Part shown: piece by piece, positions 35,481 through 45,044 of the stretch
How the letters are laid out: each line of letters starts with the position of its first letter
Numbering within the stretch: position 1 is the first letter of the stretch
Assembly (NCBI RefSeq): GCF_001637205.1
Contig: NZ_LVJH01000017.1
Location: forward strand, 248,001 to 312,000
Direction: 5' to 3'
Origin: Paenibacillus glacialis
Lineage (GTDB): Bacteria > Bacillota > Bacilli > Paenibacillales > Paenibacillaceae
DNA length: 64,000 nucleotides
Program-made: the position numbers and the translations under genes
Notes under the pieces: generated by a model
The model's input: the letters and a program-made list of their open reading frames with translations, nothing else
The model's database searches: none
What the model was told of the DNA's origin: nothing

Positions 35481-36626
35481 TTGAAAAAGTGGGAAATATG
35501 TACACCGAAATTTGAAGCCGAACAACTTAATGATAAATTAAGAGTAGCACCATGGGAAGGTCATAGATGGTTTGCGTACGATTACATTAAATTTGTAGCT
35601 CCTAAAAAAATAGTTGAACTAGGTACTCATTATGGCTGTTCATTTTTCGCCTTTTGTCAGTCTGTTAAGGACTTTGGACTTAATTCTAAAGTGATTGCAG
35701 TAGATACATGGGCTGGGGATGAACAAGCTGGGTATTACGGGGAAGATGTTTATGATACAGTGAAAAATACAGTAACTGAGTACTTTCATGATATAGACGT
35801 TGAGTTAAATAGAATGGTATTTGATGATGCGCTGCAACAGATGGAAGATAATTCGATTGACTTGCTTCATATTGATGGATTGCATACGTATGAAGCGGTT
35901 AAACATGATTTTGAAACTTGGTTACCTAAATTGGCTGAAAATGGAGTCATACTTTTCCATGATGTATTTAGTCCATTAGAATATGGTTCGAATATATATT
36001 GGAAGGAAGTTAAAGAAAGATATCCCTACTTAGAATTTAAACATAGCTGGGGATTAGGGATCTTGTTTCCGAAAGGAAATCTTGTATTTAACACTTTAGA
36101 ATCGGAAAATATTAAGGATAAAGTAGAATTTTATACGTATAAAGCTCTTTATGAGTTTGAAAAGATCAAAACAAATGATCTATCAGCAATGGTTGATGAA
36201 CGTGACAATGTAATAAAAAGTAATGAAGATAAGATTAAAGAGCGAGATCAGACAATAAACAGTAATGAAAATATGATTGAAGAACGTGATAAGACTATAA
36301 GAAGTAATGAAAGTATGATTGAAGAACGTGATAAGACTATAAAAAGTAATGAAGGTATGATTGAAGAACGAGATAATGCTTTAAGAGCCCTTGATAAGTT
36401 ACTCCAAGATCGTGATGCTTCAATTAAGCATATGGATAACCTCGTACAAGAGAGCGAGAAGTTATCTGATAATTATGTTATGGAAATTCACGAATTGAAG
36501 GATGAAATTAGTGATTTGTCGAATGTTGTAACGGATAAGCAGAACCAGCTTGATTTGTTACAGGAGAGAATAAATTATTATCAAGGTAAAAAGATAATAT
36601 TGAATTTTAGGAAAAGAGAAAATTAA
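35481..36626 (+). CDS. SAM-dependent methyltransferase with coiled-coil repeat tail
   Basis: 381 residues from TTG 35481 after GGGAGAG. Residues about 25-200 are a class I methyltransferase fold of the Methyltransf_24 type: glycine motif VELGTHYGCSFFAF, acidic AVDTWAGD, and LLHIDGLHTYEAVKHD. From about 237 the protein is a continuous coiled coil built of 14-residue repeats (ERDKTIKSNEGMIE), at least four near-identical in DNA. E. coli O9a WbdD likewise joins a chain-terminating methyltransferase to a coiled coil that sets glycan length. This protein lacks WbdD's kinase domain. Placement beside wzt supports a termination role, which is an inference. Confidence 0.8.
   Translation: MKKWEICTPKFEAEQLNDKLRVAPWEGHRWFAYDYIKFVAPKKIVELGTHYGCSFFAFCQSVKDFGLNSKVIAVDTWAGDEQAGYYGEDVYDTVKNTVTEYFHDIDVELNRMVFDDALQQMEDNSIDLLHIDGLHTYEAVKHDFETWLPKLAENGVILFHDVFSPLEYGSNIYWKEVKERYPYLEFKHSWGLGILFPKGNLVFNTLESENIKDKVEFYTYKALYEFEKIKTNDLSAMVDERDNVIKSNEDKIKERDQTINSNENMIEERDKTIRSNESMIEERDKTIKSNEGMIEERDNALRALDKLLQDRDASIKHMDNLVQESEKLSDNYVMEIHELKDEISDLSNVVTDKQNQLDLLQERINYYQGKKIILNFRKREN
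36193..36390 (+). repeat. 42-bp in-frame tandem repeat in the methyltransferase tail
   Basis: Four to five copies of a 42-bp unit encode the 14-residue heptad-pair repeat. The two copies at about 36275-36358 are nearly identical, implying recent duplication or slippage. Gain or loss of a unit keeps the frame and would change coiled-coil length by 14 residues. Confidence 0.8.
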
Positions 36627-36635
36627 GGAGTTCCC

Positions 36636-38876
36636 ATGGAAAAAATAATTCAAACAGTATTAGAACTTGAAAAAAAAGTCGTATTTTTTGATGTGTTTGA
36701 TACCATCATTTTAAGACGTGTGGATCCTGAATACGTGAAAAAGATTTGGGCTAAACGTCTTAGTATTCAATTTGGTGGTTTTATGGAGTATCAGGAATTA
36801 TATAGACTAAGAAACACCATGGAAGCAGAAATGTGCATAGCGAACAATGATTCGGGCATGGATATGGAATTTAACTATAAAGAATTAATTAACTCAATGT
36901 ATAAAGTACTAATCCAAAGAGGATTAATAGACTCCAGCATTGATTCCAAATTGTTCACTTCTCATTGTGAAAATATTGAAATTGAGACAGAGATGTCAGT
37001 TCAATTTATAGACCCGCAGTGGATTGAAATAGTTACCACTCTTAAGGAAAATAATGTGGAGATTTACTGTGTTTCTGATTTTTACTTAACTTCTGAGATG
37101 ATGATAAGTTTATTCACTAAACATGGTATCTATAAATATATTGATAAACTCTACGTTTCAAGTGAATATTTACTCACGAAAAAAAGTGGGAGATTTTATG
37201 CTCAAGTACTTCAAGAAAACAATTTGAAACCATCGGATGTATTCATGGTTGGTGATAATGAATATTCAGATTATGAGGTTCCAAGTACGAAAGGTATAGA
37301 TTCTTATCACTTGGATCGAAAAGAACAGCATGATTTTTACGCGAGTTTTCGTAGACAAGTCGAAAATTTGAATTATTATACTCGTGAGCTCGTTAAAATT
37401 TCTAAAAAAATGTCACAAAAGGGGAATTTCTTAGAAATATCGTGCTCGTTATTTTACTATATTGATTCCCTCCATAAGCAGTTGATGAAAAATAACGTGA
37501 AAAATATCTTCTTCTTCTCCCGAGAAGGGGAATTTTTATTGAAATTATTTAATCTTTATCAGAAGATGGAAGGCTATGAGAACGTTCAGTATATTAAACC
37601 ACATTATCTAAAGGTTTCTAGAAAGTCCACTTTCTTGCCAAGTCTCAAATCACTTGATACGGAGAGTTTTGAAACTTTATTTAGACAATATATTAATATA
37701 TCGATATTTGATTTTTTATCAAGTTTGAATTTTGAAGAGGAACTAATAGGGCAAGTTGCAAGAAACCTTAATGTTGATGCATATGAAAAGATAAATGATT
37801 TTCCCTTAAGTGAGCAATTCAGTAGACTCAAAGGAGAAGAATTGTTTCGCGAAATATATGAGCAAACAAGAGTTGAGCAAAAAAATAATTTCTTGGACTA
37901 TATTGATCAATTCCAAGTGGATTTAAAACAAGAAGGAATGCACATAGTAGATGTAGGGTGGAAGGGTACAATCCAGGATAATATATATCGTATATTGGAT
38001 TCCAATGTATTAGTAGAAGGATATTATCTAGGGTTAGTAGCATCAGGAGATATTCAAGAAACGAATAGAAAACAAGGGCTTTTATTTTCAGTGATTCCTT
38101 GTAGAACTCCTTACTATAATATTTTCAATGAAAATAGAGCCTTATATGAAATTTTGCTAGGGGCATCTCATGGAAGTGCCAATAAGTATGTTCGTAACGT
38201 TAATATAGAGGTAGATACGTACCAAACTGAAATGGAGAGAGAACTCTTTGATACAATTATAAGTCCTATCCAAGATGAGATTTATATGTATTTTGAGGAG
38301 CTTTGCAATCTATTTTGTAAACGAAATGTAAGACTTGAAGATTTTATCGAAGAGTTTGCGAAAGTTCATGCAAGAATGGTCCTGTTCCCTACTAAAGCAG
38401 AACTGAATTTTTTTAATGGTCTTTATCATTATGAAAATTTTGGTGTGTTTGAATATTCAACATTCAGCACAAAAAATCCATTAGATTTGAAAAAGACAAT
38501 ACGAAATACAATTCTTTTGATGCGTAGCCCTAGATCAATACTTGAAAAGGGTTTCTGGGGTCCAAATACTTTGGAAAATGAAGGTCTTGGATATTTAGTT
38601 CCCTTATATGGAAGATATAAATACAAAAAAAGTTTTAAAATCAATAAAAGTTCGGATACAAGAAATAGTTCCTCCAGTGATCAGAACAATCATGCAATAT
38701 ATGATGACTTGCATAGATCGCTTGAAGAAAGAGATATGGCTATCAAAAAAATGACTCAGATGATAGATGATCGCGATGATGCGATTAAAAGCATGACTAA
38801 AATGATAGATGACCGAGATGAGGTTATTGCACGTATGACTCAAATAATTAATGAAAAAGATGAGTTGCGTAAATAA
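36636..38876 (+). CDS. HAD-fold protein with large C-terminal region and coiled-coil tail
   Basis: 746 residues from ATG 36636 after AAGGAG. Residues about 15-230 are a HAD-type domain: motif I FFDVFDTIILRR (two Asp), a Ser in YCVSDFYLT (motif II-like), Lys in LLTKKSGR and VFMVGDNEYSDYEV (motif IV). A region of about 400 residues follows, with FFFSREGEFLLKLF and HIVDVGWKGTIQDN, seen in similar proteins of glycan clusters but of unknown activity. The end (about 695-745) has three 14-residue repeats RDDAIKSMTKMIDD, the same pattern as in the methyltransferase next door. Phosphatase or phosphotransferase activity is possible. The two tails may bind each other. Confidence 0.7.
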   Translation: MEKIIQTVLELEKKVVFFDVFDTIILRRVDPEYVKKIWAKRLSIQFGGFMEYQELYRLRNTMEAEMCIANNDSGMDMEFNYKELINSMYKVLIQRGLIDSSIDSKLFTSHCENIEIETEMSVQFIDPQWIEIVTTLKENNVEIYCVSDFYLTSEMMISLFTKHGIYKYIDKLYVSSEYLLTKKSGRFYAQVLQENNLKPSDVFMVGDNEYSDYEVPSTKGIDSYHLDRKEQHDFYASFRRQVENLNYYTRELVKISKKMSQKGNFLEISCSLFYYIDSLHKQLMKNNVKNIFFFSREGEFLLKLFNLYQKMEGYENVQYIKPHYLKVSRKSTFLPSLKSLDTESFETLFRQYINISIFDFLSSLNFEEELIGQVARNLNVDAYEKINDFPLSEQFSRLKGEELFREIYEQTRVEQKNNFLDYIDQFQVDLKQEGMHIVDVGWKGTIQDNIYRILDSNVLVEGYYLGLVASGDIQETNRKQGLLFSVIPCRTPYYNIFNENRALYEILLGASHGSANKYVRNVNIEVDTYQTEMERELFDTIISPIQDEIYMYFEELCNLFCKRNVRLEDFIEEFAKVHARMVLFPTKAELNFFNGLYHYENFGVFEYSTFSTKNPLDLKKTIRNTILLMRSPRSILEKGFWGPNTLENEGLGYLVPLYGRYKYKKSFKINKSSDTRNSSSSDQNNHAIYDDLHRSLEERDMAIKKMTQMIDDRDDAIKSMTKMIDDRDEVIARMTQIINEKDELRK

Positions 38877-38912
38877 CGCTCAGATTTAAAAAAGATAAGA
38901 GGGATGTTAATA

Positions 38913-40133
38913 ATGAAATGGGCTTTTTTAATGGGTTCTCCGGATATTAGCGGGGGCTCTTATGTTATTTTTGAACATGCAATTAGAGCAAGTAAGAATG
39001 GTGCTGAAGTTGTCATTATCACAGAAGAATTTGTTCATATGGATAGGCTACATTGGCATCCAGAAGCAAGAGGTCTGATTTGGAAAACTTATAAAGAGGT
39101 TGAAAATGAAGAATTCGATATTTGCATTGCTACCTGGTGGAAAACAGTTTATGAACTTTATCGAGTTAATGCGAAAACGTATGCCTATTTTGTTCAATCG
39201 ATAGAGTCTCGATTCTATGCTGAAGAGGAGTGTTCTCTTAGACATTTAGTTGAGTCTACATATCAGCTTCCACTTCATATAGTTACAGAAGCAAAATGGA
39301 TACAGCAATACTTAAAAGAAAATTATAATCAAGAGGCTATTCTAGTTCCAAATGGAATACGGAAGGATATTTATTCGATACAAGGAGAAACGATCAAAGA
39401 AAGAGAGAATGGTAAGTTAAGAATATTGGTTGAAGGACCTATCGATGTTCCATTTAAAAATGTGCCTAAAACGATAGATATTTGTAAAAGTTCTGAGGTT
39501 GATGAGATTTGGTTGCTGACTTCAAGCCCAATAACATCCTATCCAGGTATTGATAGAGTGTTTTCACAAGTTCCTATATTTGAGACTGCTAAAATTTATC
39601 GATCATGTGATGTAATAATAAAACTTAGCTATGTTGAAGGGATGTTTGGTCCTCCGCTTGAAATGTTCCATTGTGGTGGTACTTCTATAACGTATGATGT
39701 AACTGGTCATGATGAGTATATTATTTCAGGTCAAAATGGTCTAGTTGCTCCTAAAGATAAAGATAATGATGTCTTGGAATTTATTAATTCCTTGAAACAA
39801 TCACCTATTGAATTGAAGAGACTTAAGCATGAAGCTAAAAAAACAGCGGATGCTTGGCCAAGCTGGGAAGAATCATCGAGTCAGTTTTTTGAAGAAATCA
39901 ATAAATTTTGTGAGCAATCACAACTTAATACCAGAGCGGGTATAGAGAAACAGAGTAAATTTTATTTTGATTGGTATGTAATTGCAGAACAAGCAAAAGA
40001 GATTCATGTAGGAAGTATTAATAAGAGAGGTCTCTTTAACTCCCTGAAATCGATTGGACGCAATCATTTTCCGAAGATATACAAAATCTTAGGTAAAATG
40101 AAATATAAACTAAAAGTAAAAATGATTAAATAG
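38913..40133 (+). CDS. GT4-type glycosyltransferase
   Basis: 406 residues from ATG 38913, eight bases after AGAGGGA; ATG 38904 is too near that site. Two Rossmann-like halves are visible: the N-terminal one starts AFLMGSPDISGGSYV, and the C-terminal one has LVEGPIDVPFKNVP, the acceptor/donor loop SYVEGMFGPPLEMFHCG (E-x7-E-like) and HDEYIISGQNGLV. This is the retaining GT-B fold of family GT4, which uses NDP-sugars. It has no membrane helix and ends in a basic tail. The acceptor and sugar are unknown. It probably extends the glycan on its lipid carrier. Confidence 0.8.
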   Translation: MKWAFLMGSPDISGGSYVIFEHAIRASKNGAEVVIITEEFVHMDRLHWHPEARGLIWKTYKEVENEEFDICIATWWKTVYELYRVNAKTYAYFVQSIESRFYAEEECSLRHLVESTYQLPLHIVTEAKWIQQYLKENYNQEAILVPNGIRKDIYSIQGETIKERENGKLRILVEGPIDVPFKNVPKTIDICKSSEVDEIWLLTSSPITSYPGIDRVFSQVPIFETAKIYRSCDVIIKLSYVEGMFGPPLEMFHCGGTSITYDVTGHDEYIISGQNGLVAPKDKDNDVLEFINSLKQSPIELKRLKHEAKKTADAWPSWEESSSQFFEEINKFCEQSQLNTRAGIEKQSKFYFDWYVIAEQAKEIHVGSINKRGLFNSLKSIGRNHFPKIYKILGKMKYKLKVKMIK

Positions 40134-40156
40134 AAGAATTGATAAAGGGAGAACCG

Positions 40157-41149
40157 ATGATGAAAACTGTTTCTATTCTAATACCTGCTTATAATGAGAA
40201 AGACGTATTAAATTTATTATATGAGAGATTGAAGACAATTATGGATAGCTTGGGATACTATCATTTTGAAATATTGTTTGTGAATGATGGCAGTAGTGAT
40301 GAAACTTTGGATATTATCAAAGCCTTTAGAAATCTTGATAATAGAATTTCTTATTTAAACCTATCTAGAAACTTTGGTAAAGAGACCGCAATGATTGCCG
40401 GATTAGATTATGCAAAAGGCGATGCTGTAATTATTTTAGATGCAGATTTACAAGATCCACCAGAATTAATTCCAGAAATGTTAAGGTATTGGGAAGAAGG
40501 CTATGATGATATTTTCGCTAAAAGACGAAGCAGAGCGGGAGAAACATGGTTTAAAAAATGGACTTCATCCACTTTTTATAAAGTATTAAAGAAAATATCT
40601 AATATACCTATACAAGAAGATACAGGCGACTTCCGATTATTAGATCGTCGATGTGTCAATGCCTTAAAAAATATGCGAGAGTCCCAAAGATACACCAAAG
40701 GAATGTATAGTTGGATTGGATATAAAAAGAAAGAGATATTATTTGATAGGGATCCTAGGGCAGCAGGAGAAACGAAATGGAATTACCTTAACCTGCTAAA
40801 TCTAGCGATAGAAGGAATCACTTCATTTACTATCGCTCCACTGCGGTTATCAGCTGTATTTGGTAGTGTTATTTCTATATTTGCTTTTCTCTATATGATA
40901 TGGATCATAGGGAAAACGCTTCTCTTTGGGAATTCCGTTACAGGATACCCTTCACTAATGACTGTAATTTTGTTTCTTGGCGGAATACAATTACTTTCCA
41001 TAGGAATAATTGGCGAATATTTAGGTAGAGTTTTTAATGAAACTAAAAACCGTCCTCTTTACTATATTGATGAATACAATGATGAAAGAAATAATAACGA
41101 AAAAGAAAACGATTCTACACTAGTAGTGTCTAATTATGTGAGTAAATGA
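40157..41149 (+). CDS. GtrB/DPM1-like polyprenyl-phosphate glycosyltransferase (GT2)
   Basis: 330 residues from ATG 40157 (another ATG follows at once), after GGGAG. The GT2 domain (1-225) has IPAYNEKDVL, VNDGSSDETL, the DxD in ILDADLQDPPE and KRRSRAGET; two membrane helices close the protein (about 240-260, 275-300). Such enzymes charge undecaprenyl phosphate with one sugar (glucose in phage GtrB). The next two genes encode a GtrA flippase and a polytopic membrane protein, completing the three-part side-chain glycosylation set. Confidence 0.92.
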   Translation: MMKTVSILIPAYNEKDVLNLLYERLKTIMDSLGYYHFEILFVNDGSSDETLDIIKAFRNLDNRISYLNLSRNFGKETAMIAGLDYAKGDAVIILDADLQDPPELIPEMLRYWEEGYDDIFAKRRSRAGETWFKKWTSSTFYKVLKKISNIPIQEDTGDFRLLDRRCVNALKNMRESQRYTKGMYSWIGYKKKEILFDRDPRAAGETKWNYLNLLNLAIEGITSFTIAPLRLSAVFGSVISIFAFLYMIWIIGKTLLFGNSVTGYPSLMTVILFLGGIQLLSIGIIGEYLGRVFNETKNRPLYYIDEYNDERNNNEKENDSTLVVSNYVSK

Positions 41150-41562
41150 TAAGAGACAATAAAAAGGAAGTTATAAGTTATATTATCTTTGGTGTTCTTA
41201 CGACAGTTATTAATCTTATTGTATATGTAATCCTAACCAAAGCAAGTGGAATGGACTACAGAATTGCTACAACGATTGCATGGATTGTTTCTATTGTATT
41301 TGCATTTATCACGAATAAGAAATTTGTTTTTGGAAATGTGAATAATGGGTTTTCTGTAATGATTAGAGAGTTGATGTTGTTTGTAGCGTTTAGAGCTCTA
41401 TCATTTGTACTGGATATTATAGTATTAGTTGTATTAATTGAATTACTACAGTTTAATGATCTGATTTCTAAAGGTATTACCAATGTTTTAGTTGTGATAT
41501 TTAATTATGTAGCCAGTAAAATGTACATTTTTAAAAGTAGTAAGAAAATTAAAGGGGTATAA
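41146..41562 (+). CDS. GtrA-family membrane protein (probable lipid-sugar flippase)
   Basis: 138 residues from ATG 41146, overlapping the previous stop as ATGA, so translated by coupling. It has four membrane helices and the family pattern FGVLTTVINLIVYVIL and TNKKFVFG. GtrA proteins are thought to flip the sugar-phosphate-undecaprenol made by GtrB to the outer face. The order GtrB-GtrA-membrane transferase strongly supports the role. Confidence 0.9.
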   Translation: MIRDNKKEVISYIIFGVLTTVINLIVYVILTKASGMDYRIATTIAWIVSIVFAFITNKKFVFGNVNNGFSVMIRELMLFVAFRALSFVLDIIVLVVLIELLQFNDLISKGITNVLVVIFNYVASKMYIFKSSKKIKGV

Positions 41563-41564
41563 AA

Positions 41565-43328
41565 ATGGTGAATTACAAAAAAGGAATAATGTTATTTTCT
41601 ATAGTGCTCTTTGTGTTTATTTTGGTCATAAATATTTTTCAACCTTATACAGCTGATGAATATAATTACAGTATAATTTCTGGGACAATTGATGAAAAAG
41701 TATCAAATTTAATAGATATAGTAAAATCTCAGTGGAACTTATTTTTCACATGGACTGGAAGAAATTTAGTGCATTTTAATTTGCAACTTTTGTTGTTAAT
41801 GGGAAAAGGAGTATTCAATTTTCTGAATGCAGTGATGTTTGTTTCATTGATATTTTTAATAACATTATTTACTAAGATAACTCGTTTTAATAAAAAAGAA
41901 GATTTTTTATCTCTTGTATTTGTTTTATTTTTAGTTTGGTTTGGTTTACCTGCATTTGGAGAAACTATTATTTGGGAAGCCGGTGCTGTTAACTATTTAT
42001 GGGTAGCTGTTGTAAGTTTAGTTTTTTTACTACCTTATCGATATTTATTAGATGGTAAGCACTTATTAAAGGATGACAAGAAGTCACTTGCGATTATGGT
42101 TATTCTAGGATTATTAGCAGGATGGTCACAAGAAAATCAAGCAATAGTTAATGTGTTTGTTGTAGGATCGTTCTCTCTTTATTTTTGGTTGAAAGTTAAA
42201 ATAAGAACGTTACCAAAGTGGTATTATGGTGGATTGTTTTCAGTAGTACTTGGAAGTGGAATACTTTTACTTGCACCAGGAAATTTCAATAGAAGCAGTA
42301 CCGTGGATAATGAATTTACTCAAAGTGAAAAGTTTCAAAACTTCAAAAATGGTTTAGACTTATTGTTCTATGAGCAAAGATATCTTTTTCTGTTTTTAGT
42401 CGTTGTGGTAGTAGCGCTCTTATTAATGATACTTTTGCGTAATAATATTATTAAATCTAAAAAGACAGAAGTTTACTTATCAGTTGTATTCATCTTAGGT
42501 GGGTCACTTTCAGTCATTGCTATGTTCTTTTCTCCTGCATTTCCTCCTAGATCTTCATTTGCGGCTGGCATTGCATTTATAGTTTCAATTTCTTTTATAA
42601 TGAATAGTACGTTTTTAGATTCACTAAATAAAAGATTGTATAACTTACCGCTAATCGTGTTGGTAGTATTATTGTTCAATTCAATGATATTTAATTTTCA
42701 ACAATATAAACAACTTAATGAGGAACATCAGAATAGAATTGAAATTATTAAGGAGAATGTTAAAAAAGGTAATTTAAATGTCAAAGTACCTTTTTATCAA
42801 GATATCAAATTTAATATACACATGTTTGGATGGGATATCACCGAGGATAAAGATCATTACTATAATAATATTATGACAAAGTATTTTGGCTTAAACACAA
42901 TTAAAGGTGTTAAAGGTGATCATATAGAGACATCTACTTCATTACAAATTAAATTTGATAATAACCTTGAAACGAATACTTACAGTGCGTATTATGACAT
43001 AGGGAAAGGCTTTAATAACCGTCATATGTTTGGAGAATATATAAAAGATAGTGAGCAAGTCAAGGAAATAGTATTCCCAATTCCAGAAGATACAGTTCAG
43101 AATTTAAGAATACAGTTTGGGAAAGGAGAATATTTAATTCAGTCTATAGCGATTAAGAAAGATAATAAAATTTATAAGCTTGATCCTACACAAATCATAA
43201 GTGATTTTGTTCCAAGTGATGGTATTGATGAATATATTATAGTGGGAGATTTTATAAAGTTAAAAGTTAATAGTGATGATTCGTTTCTCGAAATAGAGGG
43301 CTTTAATGATAAGTTACCAGAGTTCTAA
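41565..43328 (+). CDS. polytopic membrane protein, probable GT-C transferase (DUF6056-like)
   Basis: 587 residues from ATG 41565 after AAAGGGG. About ten membrane helices (1-390) are followed by an extracytoplasmic domain (about 400-587). The first loop has PYTADEYNYSI and FFTWTGRNLVHF, and further on ETIIWEAGAVNYLWV, features I associate with DUF6056 and phage-type Gtr transferases. The acidic residues in loop 1 could be catalytic, as in other GT-C enzymes that use polyprenyl-phosphate sugars outside the cell. Together with GtrB and GtrA it would add a side-chain sugar to the exported glycan. The precise sugar is unknown. Confidence 0.7.
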   Translation: MVNYKKGIMLFSIVLFVFILVINIFQPYTADEYNYSIISGTIDEKVSNLIDIVKSQWNLFFTWTGRNLVHFNLQLLLLMGKGVFNFLNAVMFVSLIFLITLFTKITRFNKKEDFLSLVFVLFLVWFGLPAFGETIIWEAGAVNYLWVAVVSLVFLLPYRYLLDGKHLLKDDKKSLAIMVILGLLAGWSQENQAIVNVFVVGSFSLYFWLKVKIRTLPKWYYGGLFSVVLGSGILLLAPGNFNRSSTVDNEFTQSEKFQNFKNGLDLLFYEQRYLFLFLVVVVVALLLMILLRNNIIKSKKTEVYLSVVFILGGSLSVIAMFFSPAFPPRSSFAAGIAFIVSISFIMNSTFLDSLNKRLYNLPLIVLVVLLFNSMIFNFQQYKQLNEEHQNRIEIIKENVKKGNLNVKVPFYQDIKFNIHMFGWDITEDKDHYYNNIMTKYFGLNTIKGVKGDHIETSTSLQIKFDNNLETNTYSAYYDIGKGFNNRHMFGEYIKDSEQVKEIVFPIPEDTVQNLRIQFGKGEYLIQSIAIKKDNKIYKLDPTQIISDFVPSDGIDEYIIVGDFIKLKVNSDDSFLEIEGFNDKLPEF

Positions 43329-43846
43329 TATATATTATATCAAAACAAATATATTTGAGTAATTATCTACAAGTATTTGCCACCAAGGAGACCTTTATTG
43401 TTTCTATCCGTATAAGCTTTGCTGACATGTAGCATATCAGAGGAGTAAAGTGAAGTTTACCTGATACTCTCTTTATAGATATGAGCCTGTAGCCTTTTTA
43501 CAAAAAGAGAAATGAATGATATGATTCTTACCTCTAAATCTATGACTTAGGGGTGTTCTTCTATATAATAACCATAATAAGTTGTTATTAATTTGATGAT
43601 CAGGAATCAGGTTTATTGATATCATCTTGGTGTTTTATAGTTCGTAAAGTATAAGATGAGAATTCATATGCAAGCGGTTATTAATCTTACATAGGATCCC
43701 TATTAGCAATGTAATAGGAGTTTGGTATATAAGCATTAATAGTAGTTATTAATGTAATTACTATTAGTAAGTTTGTTCTTAATGACTATTGGGCTTTTGC
43801 ATAGAAAGCTATAATTCTTGTAGGAGAGAAAGTCTCCCAACTATAC
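43329..43846. other. AT-rich intergenic stretch without a gene
   Basis: 518 bp between the Gtr-type transferase and the first insertion-sequence remnant. I see no supported ORF, no tRNA-like fold and no convincing terminator, only short AT-rich inverted repeats (for example around 43740-43770). It may be scar DNA from past insertion events. Confidence 0.4.
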
Positions 43847-45044
43847 TGGATTGTCAACACTTAACTAGACAACTTTTTTATGGTGCTCCATCTTGTATTC
43901 ATGGGACTCTTGTAGCCAAGAGTCCCATGAATACAAATGTGGTTGAATCAATGTACATAGTCATACAATTCTACTGTTAATCATCCAGGCTATCATAATG
44001 CCGTTGCTTCACAAACTCTGTCATGAAGAGTTTAAACGTTGCTTCTGCAACTGCATTATCGTAAGGATAACCTTGCATACTCAATGATCGTTTAATCTTA
44101 AACGTGTCTAGTACATCATCTAATAGCTTATTTTTAAATTCATTCCCTCGGGGTCGGTGTGGAAGAGTTGGGATCCGAGGTCGGTTTTAATCGATGTCTA
44201 GGCACGGTAGACGAGTCGTGCATTCTTATTTGGACCGGCACTATAAACTACTATTTCACGATTAAAGAGATCAACAAATATACATACGTAATGCCACTTT
44301 TGTGTGAGTCTTACGTAGGTTAAATCGCTCACGACAACCGACAATTCCTTCTCCTGAACAAACTTTCGATTCAATACATTAGCCTGTTTGGATTCATTAC
44401 AACCTGTTGGTTGTGGCTTGTATTGAGCCACAGTAAATGATGATACAAGGCCCTTTTCATTCATGATTCGCCCGATTCTTCCTCGGGATACTGTTAACTC
44501 TAGCTTTTCTAATTCTACTTGATCTTACGGGTTCCATAGTAGTTCCGACTGGCTTTAAATATATTGACGATGACAGATGAAGAATCATCTTCCGAAGTCG
44601 GATCACTTGCTTCATAATAATACGTATTTCTTGGGAGTTTAAGGACTTTACACATGGCTGATATCGAGTATTTGTGTTGTACGAATCACATTTACTTTCG
44701 CCTTAGTATCAGCGCAGCTTGCTTTAGAATGTCGTTCTCCATATGGAGTTGTTTATTTTCTTTTCGAAGTTTAATAAGTTCTGCATCTTCTTTAGACAAG
44801 TTGTCCTTTCCTTGAAAGGAACCCGTTTTCTCGCTTTGTATGATCCATTTATCTAATGAAGATGGCGTCAGTTCAATTCTCTAATAATGTCTTTCTTAGG
44901 TTTTCCGTTCTGTTGTAACTGAACCATCTGATGCTTGAATTCAAGTGTAAATGTTCTTCTCTCTTTTTTAGTCACGATCGATTGCTCCTCAAATGTAATG
45001 TATGTAGTTAACTAGACCACAATTTTTCTGTCCAGATGAGTGTA
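43847..45044 (-). pseudogene. decayed IS3-family insertion sequence, copy 1
   Basis: On the reverse strand, orfA begins at GTG 44975 (TKKERRTFTLEFKHQM, a helix-turn-helix transposase start) but stops early; orfB fragments follow, including VVVSDLTYVRLTQKWHYVCIFVDLFNREIVVYSAG cut into pieces by frameshifts (here quoted as VVVSDLTYV and VDLFNREI), with the DDE integrase core broken. The ends were set by where this copy and the copy at 47932-48995 stop resembling each other. Terminal repeats are poor. It cannot encode an active transposase. Same orientation as copy 2, with the sulfatase gene between them. Confidence 0.8.
43893..43936. repeat. perfect 19-bp palindrome inside IS copy 1
   Basis: Arms 43893-43911 and 43918-43936 are exact complements around GTAGCC. 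The matching site in copy 2 (about 47977-48020) is only a partial palindrome, so the perfection arose after the copies separated. Confidence 0.7.

Noticed and set aside
36193..36390. CRISPR-like array
   Set aside because: The repeats are contiguous, in frame with a long gene and have no spacers; they encode a coiled coil.
44198..44464. An independent 88-residue protein on the reverse strand
   Set aside because: Its sequence is the middle of an IS3 orfB transposase; it is a fragment of the pseudogene.
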